Below are positions 63,466 through 64,000 of a stretch of 64,000 bases of DNA, one piece after another (positions within the stretch are counted from its first letter, which is position 1; each line of letters opens with the position of its first letter). Source of the DNA: Nitrospinaceae bacterium UBA7883 (GTDB lineage: Bacteria; Nitrospinota_A; UBA7883). Below the pieces are notes generated by a model, which saw nothing but the letters and a program-made list of their open reading frames with translations, searched no databases and was not told the DNA's origin. Location of the stretch: the NCBI GenBank assembly GCA_002500605.1, contig DLRR01000021.1, positions 124,001 to 188,000 on the forward strand. The letters are read 5' to 3'. The translations under genes and the position numbers were made by a program.

Positions 63466-64000
63466 ATGAAAAATAAAAGTTTATCAATTCCACTTGCCAT
63501 TATCGGTGGTAGCGGTGCACATAGCCTGCTTTCAAAAAATATTATTGGAAAGCCTAAAATAATTACTGGTATTAAAACACCATTCGGTAAAACTGCAAAT
63601 CTTTATTCCTATAAATCAAAAGGACTAGAATTTTTATTTCTACCAAGACACGGGTCAGATGGATATAAGACATCTGCTCCATTTGTTAACTATAGAGCCA
63701 ACATATGGGGTCTTAAAGAGCTTGGGGTACAACGCATAATTGCTTGGTCCGGACCTGGGGTAATCAATCCAACGTTCGAAGTTGGACATTACGCTGTACC
63801 ACACGACGTTCTGGATGTAACCAAAAACCGACCGTCCACATTTTTTGAGAAAGGTGGGTTAGGGTTTATACGCATGAGCCATCCGTTTTGCCCCGATATG
63901 CGGCATGCTATTATTTATGCCCTTAATCAATTCGGATGTCCACATTATGATGAATCTATATATTGTTGCACTGAAGGGCCAAGACTTGAGACACCGGCAG
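63466..64000 (+). CDS. S-methyl-5'-thioadenosine phosphorylase-family protein, N-terminal part
   Basis: A purine nucleoside phosphorylase-fold enzyme running off the right edge; the first 178 residues are visible. It has the phosphate-binding IIGGSGAHS near the N-terminus, FLPRHGSDG, VNYRANIWGLKELG and the conserved CTEGPRLETPA at the window end, all typical of MtnP/MTAP. Such enzymes split methylthioadenosine (or methylthioinosine) in methionine salvage. The loop SGPGVINP differs from human MTAP and may point to methylthioinosine. It begins two bases after ppx and is likely cotranscribed. Confidence 0.85.
   Translation, partial: MKNKSLSIPLAIIGGSGAHSLLSKNIIGKPKIITGIKTPFGKTANLYSYKSKGLEFLFLPRHGSDGYKTSAPFVNYRANIWGLKELGVQRIIAWSGPGVINPTFEVGHYAVPHDVLDVTKNRPSTFFEKGGLGFIRMSHPFCPDMRHAIIYALNQFGCPHYDESIYCCTEGPRLETPA

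Overview
This window looks like a chromosomal segment of a Gram-negative (diderm) bacterium with AT-rich DNA. The evidence for an outer membrane is direct: LpxC, WaaA (Kdo transferase), LolA, a porin-like beta-barrel, a secretin and a full set of type II secretion genes. NtrY next to a DUF4390 protein, an LpxC fused to a response regulator, a selenocysteine-containing SelD and a TAXI-type TRAP transporter suggest a (marine?) Deltaproteobacteria- or Nitrospinota-like lineage, but that placement is inference and weak. I saw no prophage, insertion sequence, integron or CRISPR array.

Layout. 1-5.4 kb: end of accC, an RNase Z-like hydrolase, a small zinc-ribbon protein, xerD, an N-acetylglutamate synthase-like acetyltransferase and two peptide/nickel-type ABC permeases. 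5.4-8.3 kb (minus strand): an HNH nuclease and two GT4 glycosyltransferases. 8.5-13.4 kb: a DUF2062 protein, selD (read through an in-frame UGA), then an overlapping envelope trio of DUF374 acyltransferase, waaA and amgK-like kinase. 13.8 kb: tRNA-Leu(CAG). 14.2-20.5 kb: a glycan cluster (GT2, flippase, methyltransferase, GT4), a cardiolipin-synthase-like PLD enzyme and a secreted BNR/sialidase-like protein with a predicted leaderless promoter. 20.6-25.3 kb: fabD-fabG-acpP-fabF-rnc-queE. 25.4-35.5 kb (minus strand): glgB, DUF4390, ntrY, a receiver/degenerate AAA+/LpxC fusion, purN, lolA and rseP.

36.1-45.9 kb: a porin behind a tandem operator-like repeat, glnA behind two palindromes and with a strong terminator, a lysine-rich cytochrome c, an unknown membrane-anchored protein, a DnaJ-type chaperone, nth, a TudS/DUF523-DUF1722 protein, an M50 protease and trpS. 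46.1-57.8 kb: twelve tightly packed gsp genes, C to N, a complete type II secretion operon apart from the prepilin peptidase. 58.2-61.5 kb: a TRAP-TAXI receptor and fused permease with visibly higher GC. 61.7-64 kb: a Nif3-like protein (minus), Ppx/GppA, and the start of a methylthioadenosine phosphorylase-family gene running off the window.

The standout is at 27910-29955. The protein has a complete NtrC-type phosphoacceptor receiver, an AAA+ segment that has lost its Walker A and GAFTGA motifs, and, in place of the DNA-binding domain, an LpxC deacetylase that retains its catalytic residues. It lies directly downstream of its likely kinase NtrY and upstream of lolA and rseP. This suggests, by inference, that a membrane histidine kinase controls the committed step of lipid A synthesis by phosphorylating a receiver on the enzyme itself rather than through transcription.
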